NCBI GenBank assembly: GCA_004194705.1 | Contig: SADC01000464.1 | Coordinates: 1 to 64,000, forward strand | From: Ditylenchus dipsaci | Taxonomy: Eukaryota > Nematoda > Chromadorea > Rhabditida > Anguinidae | Reading direction: 5' to 3' | Length of the DNA: 64,000 bases | Shown here: positions 36,701 through 47,827 of the stretch, piece after piece | Numbering within the stretch: position 1 is the stretch's first letter | How the letters are laid out: each line of letters opens with the position of its first letter | Notes under the pieces: model-generated | Told to the model about the DNA's origin: nothing | What the model saw: the letters and a program-made list of their open reading frames with translations, nothing else | Databases searched by the model: none | Position numbers and translations under genes: made by a program

Positions 36701-36795
36701 GGTAGGATACCTTAATACCCAATATTTTAGCTTGGGGACCAAGGCAATCGGTCAACGGGGTAACCAAAATCCGCTAACTGGAAACAGGGCTTTAA

Positions 36796-37018
36796 AGGGG
36801 CATGCCGTGCGTTTCAAAAAGTTAAGGCGGGTACCACCAATTTTTTTTAATCGTTTATTTTTTACTGGTTTGCGTCAAATTAATATTAATGACCCTATAC
36901 TACTTTTAAAACTAGGCAGAAAACTTAAAAAATCTGAATGCGTATGCATGTGAAACTTGATTGAGAAAGAAAAAAGTGCTGGTCCCCGCCTTTTCTCCGT
37001 GTCAGGCACGGCATGCCT
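36796..37018. mobile_element. TTAA-flanked MITE
   Basis: TTAA lies at 36792-36795 and 37019-37022. The ends are AGGGGCATGCCGTGCG and GGCACGGCATGCCT. A shorter relative, or its pieces, is at 46290-46330 and 47325-47360. Confidence 0.7.
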
Positions 37019-37659
37019 TTAAGGCTGAATTATCAAAACTTTTAAAATAACGGAACTTCTTCACAAGACAAAAAGCTTAATTTCAAAATATATTGTGGAC
37101 GAATTGACCGTGACTAGTGTGCGCATTTGGCTTTATGCGATATATGCGATGCGATATTTTCAGCCTCGCCTGCATGCGATAGCGATATGCGATATTTCTC
37201 AAAAGTCGAGTGCGATATATCGCTGCGATATGCGATTTTTTTCTAAACGACTAATTATTTCCAAACTTTCTATTGCCATTTCAAGGACATGGATTTGCGG
37301 GTAATTTTACAAAAAAATTCGGGAAAAAAAAATCGAAAAAAGTAGGGATGACCATTCGAGGAGTACCCTTTCCTCCATCATTGTCGAATAGCTGACTATG
37401 GCGACCAAAGAAAGAATGATTTGTGTTCGTATTCTGTGAAAAAGGGCACACAACAGAATTAAAATGGGTGTGACGAAGAATTAAAAAAAATATTTGCTAA
37501 ACGGCACATTTGCTAAAAAAAACTTCTTGCTAAAAATTTTTGCTAAAGGACATTTGCTAAAATTTCTTTTGCTAAATCACATTTGCTAAAATTTCTTTTG
37601 CTAAAGTCACATTTGCTAAAAATTTTTTGCTAAAGCATATTTACTAAAATTTTTTGTTA

Positions 37660-37850
37660 ATGAATGAATCGAGGTCCTCTACTAGGGACTGATTGCACCC
37701 AGAAGGGGTTTGATCCAGCAACCTTGATAATGAGTATGTGGACCTCTACGCTACTCAAACACTCAAAATTATAATAAAAAATAAGTATGCGCCCATGTGG
37801 ATTCGAACCATCAATGTCTACATCAAGCTTAGAATCGCTCAGAACTTCAT
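37660..37850 (-). other. tRNA-like segments, left arm
   Basis: The minus strand shows TAGCGTAGAGG (A-box-like) followed by a B-box-like CTGGATCAAAC near 37705. A separate GGTTCGAATCC B box lies at 37799-37809. I cannot fold a full cloverleaf, so these are derived sequences, not functional tRNA genes. Confidence 0.5.
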
Positions 37851-38170
37851 CCAGGGTGACCAGATAAAACCAAGTGGATCAAAAAATTTTTTCGCGTTTT
37901 CGGGTTTCAAACAATTTTTCTGCACTAATCGACCATGCTGAAGATGGTATGACAGTTGTAAAATCACGTTTTATCAAAAAAAATTTGAGTTATCGTGAGT
38001 AATTGATTTTGATAAATCAAGAACTTACCATAACTCAAAAATTCTCGATAAAACGTAATTTTACCAGTGTCAAACCATCTTCAGCATGGTCGAATTAGTG
38101 CAGAAAAATCGTTTTGGAACTCGAAAACGCGAAAAAATTCGATCCAAGTGGACGACCACTTGGTTTGGTC

Positions 38171-38574
38171 TAGGGTTGAGTGATGGGTATTTACCCGGGT
38201 AATTCTCCGGTAATTACCAGGGTGATTACCCGGAGAAATACTACGTATTTCTCCGTAAAGAAAATTCGGAGAATACTATTTTTTAGTATTTATTGCAGTT
38301 AACTGCAGCTAATTTTTTGGTTTAGTATCATCCAGGTGTTTTGAGTGATATCCAGATGGTTTGGTACTATCCAGGGGTTTTGGTACCATCCATGTGATTT
38401 GGGTACCATCCTGTGGTTTGGGTAACATCCAGGTGTTTTGGTTGATATCCAGGTGATTTGGTACCATACTGGTGTTTGGGTACCATTCAGATGGTTTAGG
38501 TATCAGCAAATAGTATTTCTCCGCTTTTCGGGTAATTACCCGGAAAGTATTTTCCGGAGAATTACCCAACCCTA
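38171..38574. mobile_element. hAT-type element with GGTAATTACCC arms, nested
   Basis: The perfect 8-bp duplication GTTTGGTC is at 38163-38170 and 38575-38582. The ends are TAGGGTTGAGTGATGGG and the complement of AATTACCCAACCCTA. The middle is a tandem array of GGTACCATCCAGGTGTTTT-type words. It is the same family as 58261-59523. Confidence 0.88.
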
Positions 38575-38584
38575 GTTTGGTCAC

Positions 38585-38660
38585 ACTGGATGAAGTTCTT
38601 AGCGATCCTGAGGGTTGATATAGAGGTCGCTGGTTCGAATCCACCTGGGCGCATACTTTT
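38585..38660 (+). other. tRNA-like segment, right arm
   Basis: Exact B box GGTTCGAATCC at 38632-38642 on the plus strand, the mirror of 37799-37809. Upstream TAGCGATCCTGAGG is a poor A-box candidate. Confidence 0.5.
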
Positions 38661-39310
38661 TTTTACCATAATTTTAGATATAGAAAGACAAGCGTTTGAC
38701 TTGGTCACAGGTTCGGTTCCAAGTACCTGCATTTCCTAAACACCTACGGTCATATTTGTGACACAAAAGGGACCAGAAAAGGCCTTTACCAAAAACTTTC
38801 ATTAGCAAATTGCCTTTAGCAAAAAAAATTAGCAAATGTGACTTTAGCAAAAAAATTTTAGCAAATGTGACTTTAGCAAAATTTTTTTAGCAAATGTGCC
38901 TTTAGCAAATATGTCTTTAGCAAAATTTTTTTTAGCAAAAGTTTTTTTTAGCAAATGTGACGTTTAGCAAATATTTTTTTTAAATTCTTCGGTACAGCCA
39001 ATTAAAATAGCGATCGAAAATAAGTAGAACAAGACTGTAATTGTTTGACAGAATGACAAAAATCTCAAAGCGATATTTTCAAAATTTGCGATGCGATATG
39101 CGATATTTCAAAAATCCAAATGCGATATTTGCGATTGATATTTTTCCACCAACTTTGATGCGATATGCGATATATCGCAGGTGCGATATATCGATCGTGC
39201 GCATCACTACCGTGGACGAATTGACCGCACGCCCAAATCAGTTATAGCCAATTTATTTGGTACATTCTGGTCAAGACGACATAATTTAAATTTATTTTCT
39301 CTTTGTCGGG

Positions 39311-39320
39311 GTATAAAAGG
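39311..39320 (+). promoter_or_regulatory. TATA box of the kinase gene
   Basis: GTATAAAAGG lies about 95 bases before the ATG at 39411, a convincing TATA match in GC-rich immediate context. Confidence 0.6.
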
Positions 39321-39410
39321 ACAATTTGAGGTAATCGTTAGTCATAACTCTGCTCTGCTCAGTTGCTCTACAGTCGCTTCGTTTCTCTGCTCTACAAAAT
39401 TCTCGCTCAT

Positions 39411-40743
39411 ATGGCTGAAATGGTTGAAGGTGGAACTGGCTCGTCTGCTGCTACAGGTGCTGCTGGGGACATCGACGGAAGAAGATATTGCGGATACATT
39501 GGGACTCAAGCAGGTTGGTTAATTTTCTAAATTTGTCGCCTAGGACTTTCAAATGTTGCTCAGGGATCTATCATCACGTCGAAGCACACGAACTATGAAA
39601 TTGTGAAAGTTCTCGGCGAGGGCGGATTCGGTGCTGTTTTCAAGGTCAAGATACAAGGAAGAGAAGAAGTGCTATGCTATGAAGGTTGAGCCAAGACAAG
39701 CCGCAAACACAATAAGCTGAAAATGGAGGTTAGTCTTTTTGGCTTTTTATTTTATCTCGTTCTAATTCTCCTGCTTCAGATCGATATTCTGAAACGAGTC
39801 AACAATGAACGTAAGGAGTCGCATTTCGCAAAGATCGTCGATCGGGGCAAGAAGGAAGAGCTATTCGTCTTTTTGGTCATGGAATTGGTTGGACCTTCGT
39901 TGGCCGATCTTAAGGATGTAGGTTTTTTTCTCTTGTTCAGTTTGTTCAGTTATTCAGTTCACTTGTTCAGTTATGCCCCAAGAGAATCTTTCCAATAGCC
40001 ACTGGTCTGGGGGTCGCTAAGCAATGTCTGGAAGCCATCGAAGATCTTCACAAGCACGGATTCATTCACAGAGATCTGAAGCCAGCCAACTACGCTCGTG
40101 TACGGGAGAAAAGCGCCATGTGGTTAGTTTGTTTTGGAGCGTGGTCGATGATCTAAAGTTGTGGTCTAAAGTTATTTTGGTTATAGGTCTACATTCTGGA
40201 TTTCGGAATAGCTCGAAAGGTGACGAACACATTGAATCAGCTCAAGACTCCTCGAGGCACTATCAACTTCAAAGGAACTGTTAGATTTGCATCAATCAGA
40301 TGCCATTTGAACCGTGATCTGTCCTATGCTGATGATTGTGAATCTTGGTATTACTTGATGTTAGATCTGGTCATGGAAGGAGTAAGATCTTTTTGTCTTT
40401 ACTCTTTGTCTTTGACTTCTCTTTTTTCAGGACTGCCATGGAAGAAGATCGAAGACAAGAATAAGGTGATGGACATGAAGCAAGCTTGCCTCAACGAAAA
40501 GAAAGATCTCATCGCTCCCAAGTTGCTCTGCCGTGAGAAATTCCTTCTGATGATCAGCTACATTACTACACTGGACTATCACAACGGGGTGGACTATAGT
40601 TACCTCTACAAGATGTTGAAACAGGTAATTTTCAGTCTTATTATCCGCTTTTTATCACTCGAATTTAGGCAGCGCTGCAGTGCAAAGTTGATATGGATGC
40701 TCCTTACGAATGGGAGAAGAAAGCGTCCAAGTCAGATTCCTAG
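39411..40743 (+). CDS. TTBK-like casein kinase 1 family protein kinase
   Basis: Ser/Thr kinase of the tau-tubulin-kinase-like CK1 group, many of which are testis-expressed in nematodes (family knowledge). A short Gly/Ala-rich N-terminus is followed by the kinase domain: P-loop LGEGGFGAVFKV, YAMKVE with the catalytic lysine, HNKLKMEIDILKRV, FIHRDLKPANYA, LDFGIARK and GTVRFAS. The C-lobe has GLPWKKIEDKNKV and a C-terminus ending KKASKSDS. Introns are near 39514, then 39729-39779, 39917 to about 39970, 40123-40186, 40382-40430 and 40625-40668. Active-site motifs are intact. About five one-base slips (after FKV, after EPRQA, near FPIATG, at ANYAR, at one junction) break the frame. Intron 1 is ambiguous: 50 bp, or 30 bp to keep frame. 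Confidence 0.9.
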
Positions 40744-40778
40744 AGCTTTGATCTGTGCATTGTCTGTTGATGAATATG

Positions 40779-40784
40779 AATAAA
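40779..40784 (+). terminator. Polyadenylation signal AATAAA
   Basis: Located 36 bases after the kinase stop codon and followed by T-rich sequence. It fits a short nematode-style 3' UTR. Confidence 0.6.
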
Positions 40785-40799
40785 CGTTTTGTCTAATTA

Positions 40800-41470
40800 T
40801 TGTTACGAGCATTTAGGTTTTTGTTCCCAGTTGTGAATGTTCTTATTTTTCCGTCAAGTTTTTCGCAGCAAATAGAACCACCCCCCCCCTACTGACCTTC
40901 AAAATTGCTAACCCTTGGACTCGGGGGTAGGCCAGCGTACAGATTTTGTGACCAAAACAAGTGTACACATATTTTTAACAAGTAAATGCTGTACCTCCTC
41001 TAGTCATAAGTCATGCTTCTAATGTTTCGTCGTAAAATCTTTCTTAATTGGAACCCAGAGTCGTCATATTTTCGCAGCAGAATCGAATATTACAGTTAAG
41101 CCCAGGTTAATCCGCCACGCAAGTTAAATGCAGCCCTCTGTTTCCACCACCCTAAGCGCGCTTTCTGTGATGACGGTTTGACTTCAGCCGAGTTTTGACC
41201 CGTTAGCATTGCAGTTGTACCCAGGATCGCGTATTCGTGCATTTTTTTAACTTTTTGTCGATTTCATGTATATTTTTCAGTAAAGCAATCTTTTTTCTTC
41301 GATATTTTTTTCGTTTCAAAATGGCAACAAGCACTGGATAAAATGGCATTTTTTTAATGGTCAAAATGTCCTTTTTCACCCAAATGTCCTTTTTCGGAAA
41401 AAAAATCTGAGAGACCTGTTTTCAACCTACAAAGTTGCTTGAAACACCTTGTATATCCGAGAATTAACGA
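40800..41470. other. Intergenic spacer with repeat words
   Basis: There is a C run at 40882, GTAGGCCAGCGTA at 40927 and AT-rich sequence. No gene seen. Confidence 0.4.
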
Positions 41471-41471
41471 A

Positions 41472-42058
41472 TCAGGTTGATAAAATGCTAAAAAAATATC
41501 TTCTATTTATCATTGAATTAATGTCATGTGGGTCAAGCTTGAAGTGCTGGAAGTTGGTTGCCCTCTTCCGTCTGATAACAACATAGCTTCTAGAGTTGAC
41601 CCTTTTGTTGGCAGGCAGGATAAGGCAGACGTTTTGATTGGCAGTGATGTGGCAGTTGGCAAGGTCGGTTTTGGAGAATATTTGTTCTGACATTGGATAA
41701 AGGTGCAATCACTTTGCGCCCCCACCCAACTTGCTAATTTCCCATAAGCATATCCATAACCAGGTAAAATAGTAGGCTCAGCAAACCAGTCCTTGTCGTT
41801 GCTGCTAGACGGTCTCCTACCCAATTGTCCGAATTTGTGGGCTCCGAAAGTGATAACTTGACCCTCCATTGTTCGTAATACACAATGATTTGATCCTGGA
41901 ATGTCATGGTCTTTGAGATATTGTTAAGTTAAAAAAGTACATGCAACGGCCTGGACCACTTGCACATTGGAAGGCAGATTAAGTCTGTGGGGTCCAGTAC
42001 GATGAAGAGTGTCTCCGGTACCAAGCTGTCCGTGGCAATTAGAAGCAAATGTAAAAAC
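41472..42058 (-). CDS. rpm-1: RPM-1/MYCBP2/Highwire-like RCC1 region, partial
   Basis: PHR proteins are giant E3 ubiquitin ligases that shape synapses and axons. Exon 41941-42058 reads VFTFASNCHGQLGTGDTLHR and RLNLPSNVQVVQ, an RCC1 repeat. After an intron (41896-41940) the next exon reads GSNHCVLRTMEGQVITFGAH, KFGQLGR, WFAEPTILPGYG and KLASWVGAQSDCTF. With one frame slip it continues as QIFSKTDLANCHIT and NVCLILPANK, the block that follows the RCC1 repeats in PHR proteins. Only this region is present; PHR domains and RING are not seen in the window. It may be a gene fragment, or two exons of a very long gene. Confidence 0.75.
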
Positions 42059-42318
42059 CTATAGACATACACTTCAAAAAATATATAGGAAACGACAAAA
42101 ATTGTTTTGTATCAAAGTGAAGATGCATTTAAACGGAAATCTTAAAACATGTAGAATCTTGTTTATTTTGCAACTCACCAATAGTAGCGAAATAAATTTG
42201 GCATGGCGAGAATTCATCGGGAGACAATTCCGCGAAGGATAATTCTGACACCGGATTCGTGCTCAGCATGGTCGACTGCCTACTAGGCAGTGCCTACCCA
42301 GGTGCCTTTATTACTTAA

Positions 42319-42566
42319 AGGGGCATACCCACGCTAATAAGAGGTGGTGCCGGGAATTTAAAAATTTTTCCTAATCATTGGACTTCTGTACGGATTTTTC
42401 AACATGGTTTCTAACAAAACCACACCTAAAATTGAATTCTAGGCCTTGTTTTGTTAGAAACCAAATTGAAAAATCCGTACACAAGTTTAATGATTGGGCA
42501 AGTGGCGGAGTGTCCCCCGCCAATTCAAAATTTGGAGATCCCGCTGCGTTCAAAAACCATGGTCCT
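42319..42566. mobile_element. TTAA-flanked MITE
   Basis: TTAA lies at 42315-42318 and 42567-42570. The ends are AGGGGCATACCCACG and CCATGGTCCT, which differ and suggest a hybrid of two subfamilies. The palindromic core has TTGTTTTGTTAGAAACCAA. Confidence 0.7.
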
Positions 42567-42815
42567 TTAAGTAATAAAGGCACCTGGGTAGCACTGCCTA
42601 CTTTTAAACTCGAAGTCAAATTAAGCCCTGTACTCAATTAGCAGATTATGTTCCTTTCACTCTGACTCGCACTCTCAGTGTGTACCCAACAGAAAAAAAT
42701 GCCTCTCAGTCTTACTTTCACTCGCACTCTCACTTTCACCAGGGAACCTTCAGAAGTTTTTTTTTTTCAAAGACTTCGTTGATAGATTTTTTTTTGCAAA
42801 TTCTTGAAGAGCACT

Positions 42816-43547
42816 CAGGGCTGTTCACGGGCCGGCTTTTGGTCGGCTCGGCCCGCTGCTTAACTATAAAAGCCCGGCCTGGAAGGTGTTGGCCCGGCCC
42901 GAAAAGCCCGGAAAATTTTCGAATATCGTTACAAGAAAAAAAATTTCTCCAAATTTTTTTAAATGTTGTCAAATTTTTGTTTTCACCGATTATTCTTTGT
43001 ATATTTACATCAGCAGCATGTATTATAGATTTTTAATTGGGTGGCGCTACGTAGTAGTACGTAGGTGTACAGGCTTTAGTCCTCATGTATCCAAACCATT
43101 TGGATTATCGGTGGTGATACTATACACTAGAAGGTGGTAATACTCAGATAGGACTTAGTACCAAGGTACCCAATTTACTTATGTGTATAGTGGTATCTAT
43201 GTGTATAGCATAAAGGTGATCGTCTTCAGGGGATACTACCAGGTTTTTAAGTAGTGTTACCTATACATGAGTGTGAATGTTAAATAATCGCTGAATTTCC
43301 ACGGTATAATAAGAAATAGCCTTTACAATGGTCACTCTCTAACCAATTAAAATGCTGCTAATTTAATTTCCTATACAAAAAGAATTGCGTATTTTCCGGA
43401 AAAAAAATATTTTTTTTGAAAAGTTGGACATTTCAGGGTACATCAGATACACAGGGCCGACCGGGCCGGGCCGCGGCCGAGAGATTTTAGGCCCGCCCGG
43501 AGAAGAAGCGGCCCGGCCCGGTGTCGGCCGGCCCGTGCCCAGCCCTG
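42816..43547. mobile_element. hAT-type element with GGCCCG arms
   Basis: The ends are CAGGGCTGTTCACGGGCC and GGCCCGTGCCCAGCCCTG. The target duplication is AGAGCACT (42808-42815) and AAAGCACT (43548-43555), 7 of 8. Arms of GGCCCGGCCCG words flank an AT-rich interior without a transposase. Same family as 45110-46104. Confidence 0.85.
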
Positions 43548-44255
43548 AAAGCACTCCAAAGTTATATAACAAAATGTTGCTGATATGTTTAGGTTCTTTG
43601 AAAAATTAGGGACAAATGGCCACCTGAAGTTACCGTATTTCTCTAATAGAAGCGCCCATCCTATTATAAGCCTCCCCCTAATAAAAGCCCCCTCTGGAGG
43701 TCATCCAAAATTTAAAAGCAGCCTTGGAGCAGCCTTTTGGCCTTGGCCACCAGAGACTATTCTCAGACATTCTGCAAAGTTATTACTCTAAATGACACTT
43801 TAGCTACACAATATTTTCAAAATAATACTTTCAGAAAAAAATATGTAAACTAATAGATAAGGTGAAACAAAATTTGCTGAAAAATTAAGATGATTTGCTG
43901 CGAAATTCCAATACGCCCAAAATAAATTCAGGTAGAACGCCTCCGAGAGAAACAGTGGGTAAACTATGAATATAGAATAAGTGCTTTTGATGTTTAAACA
44001 CTGTTTCAACAATGTTATGTGAAAAATTAGAAGCGATCAGAGGATGGCGTAAAAACATTATGACTAAAAAATTTTTCAGCGGCTTGGGCACGGCGAGTTC
44101 AAAAAATAAAAGCGTGTAAAGTGTAAAGAATGTGCGCAACTTTAAAAGCTAGAATGTTTTTATCTAAAACGTCAGCATGGAGATGCCGATTTCGGAATCC
44201 AGGTTCCTGTCAATCCTCTTGATAATGGTTTTTTGAATATTTATGTATAATTATT
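43548..44255. other. Spacer with CCGTATTTCTC repeat
   Basis: Bases 43633-43700 carry ACCGTATTTCTCTAATAGAA with C-rich pieces, as at 5330. The rest shows no gene. Confidence 0.45.
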
Positions 44256-44259
44256 TATT

Positions 44260-44790
44260 TATTGTTTGCGCAACAAGTGCGCGACGAAAACAAATACATA
44301 TATCCTTAAAAATAATTACAATACAAAAGCGTTTAGATCACATTCTTTGAGTTTTTTCCTGAAAAGTATTATAGTAGGGGAAGCAACAATTTCAGCTGGA
44401 AGAGCATAATAAATTTTTGGTGTCTGAACAAAGAAAGAGTGGAATCGGAAATCGGATTTGGAAAAGGGTACAATAGCTTTATGTTTTCGGAAATTATAGG
44501 ATGACTAAAAAGACGAAATATTTACATTAATGTCGATTTTTTTCAAAATTATTTTGTGATAGAGAATGAGGTCAGCTACAAGGAGTCTTTTTTGAAGAGT
44601 TTCCATTTTGAATAATTTCAAGAGTTTTCATAATTAGGTTTATCAGGATATTTATTCCTAAGTGACCTGAAGTATATTTGATTGAGGGCAATTTTCTGAA
44701 TTAACCCACCCCAATTACACACGTTCTTTATACCATTAGGCAGCCTAGATGCTGAGCTTTCATTTGCGCTATCATAAACATTAAAAATAC
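44260..44790 (-). mobile_element. LINE (CR1/jockey-type) 3' fragment
   Basis: The minus strand encodes the part of a non-LTR reverse-transcriptase protein after the catalytic domain: METLQKRLLVADLILYHKI, then STLSLFRHQKFIMLF and a final FSGKNSKN. The order and spacing match the usual LQKRRLIADL...R...FF..R..NLWN.LP...F pattern. It is frameshifted and 5'-truncated, ending near the A/T-rich tail ATTATTTATTTATTG. The catalytic motif is absent. Confidence 0.6.
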
Positions 44791-45100
44791 TTCCAGGTTA
44801 GAACTTAAATTTAAAAAAAACCGAATTAATGTGAAAAAGAGCAATTATTTGAATTCCCGCCTTATTTACCCTTTTTATGAATTGCAGAGCGATCAGTGAA
44901 GAATGGAGTTTTCCTCCGTAGATTTACTTATGATTTGTTTTAAGGGAGTTGATATACGGCCCTCTTGTGCTCCTTGTTAATTTAATTATTTTTTGATATA
45001 CCGTATTTACTCTAATTAAAACCTCCGCTTTCAGTTTTGGAGTGTTTAAAATTATGAGTTAACACTGAAGAAAAACACCAAAGCTGATTGCTTAACTTTA
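44790..45100. other. Spacer
   Basis: AT-rich, with ACCGTATTTACTCTAATTAA at 44999. No gene seen. Confidence 0.4.
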
Positions 45101-45109
45101 AGTTCAAAC

Positions 45110-46104
45110 CAGGGCTGGGCACGGGCCTTGATTTTGCAGGCCCGGCCCGGACCTCGTTTTCAAAAGCCCGGCCCGGACAGGGGTCAGGCCCGGCCCGGAA
45201 AAGCCCGGAAAAATTTTCTCATTCAAAATTTTCGAAATTTTTTTTTAAAAATTCAAAATTTTTACCAATATTTATAATTTTAAGCTTTTTTAAAGAACTT
45301 TCCGCCTTAGAGAATTATTTTATGCGCCTTCCTTACATTGTTTTACAGAAGTACTTTTCCTTTACTTTTTTTATTACTTATCTTAGGGCCATCTTGGTTT
45401 TCTTATGGCTTTTCTACCCATTGAAATAATTTGTGCGCTGCTTATTATCAAATGATTTAGTGCTTAAGGCTTCATTTAGATGTAATTAATTAACTTTCTT
45501 TATTCGTTAGCAGTTTGAGTTGTAGTGGTGTGAAACGCTGCAATGATAACCTTGTTAGATAGCCAAGAGCCTGAGGATCATTTTGACACGAAAGTTGTAT
45601 CTAAAGAGAATAAAAAAGAAAGATAAACAAGGTTTGCACCCACTGGGATTCGAACCTGGGAGTTCGAAATATTCAATTGCAATAAATGTATAATGAATGG
45701 GCGCTTGAATGCAAAAAATTGTTAAACGGTGGAAAAATTCCTTTGGAATAGTGAAACTTTCAGTTGTCTGTAAGTTAACCCGGGCCTAACCGGGCCGGCC
45801 CGGCCGGAGCTTTTTAGGCCCGGCCCAGCCCGGCCGGTTAGGCCCGGGTTAACTTACAGACAACTGAAAGTTTCACTATTCCAAAGGAATTTTTTCACCG
45901 TTTAACAATTTTTTGCATTCAAGCGCCCATTCATTATACATTTATTGCAATTGAATATTTCGAACTCCCAGGTTCGAATCTCAGTGGGTGCAAACCTTGT
46001 TTATCTTTCTTTTTTATTCTCTTTAGATACAACTTCCCCGCCGCAAGCTTCGCCCGGCCCGGGCCGGGCCGGCCCGGTCTTGGGCCGGCCCGTGCCCAGC
46101 CCTG
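45110..46104. mobile_element. hAT-type element with GGCCCG arms and nested palindrome
   Basis: The ends are CAGGGCTGGGCACGGGCC and its exact complement. The flanks GTTCAAAC (45102-45109) and GTTCAAAAC (46105-46113) form the target duplication. Inside, 45600-46030 is a palindrome around GGCCGGCCCGGCC. Its arms hold a mirrored B box (GATTCGAACCTGGGAG at 45650 minus; complement at 45968 plus). Confidence 0.85.
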
Positions 46105-46299
46105 GTTCAAAACGTCAAAAAGTTGTCTACTATCGTGTCTCAAGCTGACGGCGGAAGCGAGCGTGGCAGCAAGTCTTTAAAAACTTTTTAGATTGTTTAT
46201 GGGTTTGATAACACCTTTCTCATTAAGCCATTTCCCAAAACTACCAATCCTGATATTAATTTGTCTGTTTGTTCGAATAAATTAATTTTCTTAAAGGGC

Positions 46300-47215
46300 A
46301 TGCGTCACACGGAGAAACAATTTTTCTTCTTTCTCGATAAACTTTTTTTCATCTTTATTTTTTAGCTTCCCCCACACTTCACCGAAACACGTCTACCGAA
46401 ACAAACAGAAATTGATTTAGTTGAGAAATATTTTATTTATTTTTCTGGTACTTGTGCTGTTTAGACCCCCCCCCCCACAAATTTTCTAAAGTACATGCAT
46501 AAAAAAGTATATGTTTACCTGGTCGAAGACTACGAAGACGCATTTCCTTTCCACAACTACAAATTCTACTAAAATGGAGCAGCTTCAGATTTTGTAACCA
46601 TTCTACGAATTCGACATCGGTCCAATTCAAAAGCTTTTCATATAGATTTCCAAGGTTGAATCTGCGGAGTTCTTCCATTATCTAAAACAAAGAAATTGGA
46701 ATACATGCGTTAACAAAATGATGGACTGAATGAACATTTCCATAACGACAATTAATATTAAAATGGGGACTATAAACATTCTGCTTAAAAACATAAAAAA
46801 ACATTCACAACCAAAAAAATGGGGAGGGGGATCTAAACAGCACAAGTACCATTTGTCTGAAAAGTTTTGTACTCAAAATGATCGCTAGGAGTTTGTGCTC
46901 ATTTCGGTAATAAGAACTTTCAAGAAAAAAATAAAAAGTTGGAAAATAAAATCAATGAAAGTGGTGTTTCGGTATGTTTCGGTGGATTTCAACCGGTGGA
47001 TTTCAACCGAAACATACCGAAACACCACTTTCGTTGATTTTATTTTCCAACTTTTTATTTTTTTCTTGAAAGTTCTTATTACCAAAATGAGCACAAACTC
47101 CTAGCGATCATTTTGAGTACAAAACTTTTCAGAAAAATAAATAAAACATTTCTCAACTAAATCAATTTCTGTTTGTTTCGGTAGACGTGTTTCGGTTGAG
47201 TGTGGGGGAAGCTTT
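46300..47215. repeat. Nested palindromes around GTGTTTCGGT
   Basis: The inner palindrome, 46863-47128, has arms of about 130 bp that are virtually identical and centre on TTCAACCGGTGGATTTCAAC. The outer arms, 46371-46450 and 47134-47211, carry TACCGAAACAAACAGAAATTG. Between the left outer and inner arms lies the transposase fragment. The GCATGC-type ends at 46295 and 47345 belong to the TTAA family. Confidence 0.7.
46433..46678 (-). pseudogene. Merlin/IS1016-like transposase N-terminal fragment
   Basis: The minus strand reads FVEWLQNLKLLHFSRICSCG, then KEMRLRSLRPGKHILFYACT. The layout (helical segment, C.CG..M, basic stretch, further C) resembles the zinc-binding N-terminus before ISXO2-like DDE domains. 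No catalytic part follows. GCACAAGTACC in inverted copies at 46447 and 46840 may be the element ends. Confidence 0.45.
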
Positions 47216-47827
47216 TAAGTTTTCTGCTTAGTTTTTAAGACTAGTATAAGGTCATCAATATTACATTTGATGCAAAACAAGTGAAAAGTGGAATAATTCA
47301 AAAAAAATCGCTGGTCCTCGCATTATTTTTTGAAACGCACAGGCATGCTTTTTTAGATTGATCCACTCTCCCAAAAACGTCCTTAACCAGGCAGTCTGGA
47401 GGAGGTCTCAAGGACACGTTATTTAGAAAGTGAACTGTATCTTTTTATGTTTTACGAAAGCTAAATATTTTTTTGCTCATTGGGTTGTCATTGAAATTTT
47501 CGTCAAAGTTAGCGAATCGGGGAGTTGAAAAATAAAGCCCTCAAACCCACCCCCCTCCCCCTAATTAGAGCCCTCTTTTGGCGGGTCGTAAAAGGATAAA
47601 GCCCTCTGGGACTCTATTGAAGGTAATACAATATCAAATATATCTAACAATTTTGTAGCTGAAATGATTAATCTGTAAATGATGCAGAGTATAATATTAT
47701 CACATGCAAACCTCTGATATCATTCTTTAAATATTCAATCATTCCCTTATATTGGCATTGCTGGTCTGGCAATCAGTCTATACAACAATGATGCCGCATT
47801 AAATTATTATTATTCATTTTCATCTAA
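47216..47827. other. Upstream spacer of PIG-T
   Basis: C-rich repeat pieces (CTAATTAGAGCCCTC) lie at 47545-47640, then AT-rich sequence to the ATG. No clear promoter motif. Confidence 0.4.

Larger units (their letters stand above)
37115..39209. mobile_element. hAT-type foldback with GCGATAT and TTTGCTAAA arms
   Basis: The ends are TAGTG(A)TGCGCA in inverted orientation. The flanks are CCGTGAC (37108-37114) and CCGTGGAC (39210-39217), an 8-bp duplication if one G is missing at the left. Outer arms iterate GCGATATATCGC words, the next arms ACATTTGCTAAAATTT words (37490-37650 and 38800-38970). Further in are tRNA-like segments, a CCAAGTGG palindrome (37870-38160) and the nested hAT insertion 38171-38574. 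It lies in a pre-existing GTGGACGAATTGACCG word. Confidence 0.75.

Noticed and set aside
37490..38970. CRISPR-like array of TTTGCTAAA words
   Set aside because: Words are adjacent, drifting and mirrored as foldback arms in eukaryotic DNA; no unique spacers of constant length.
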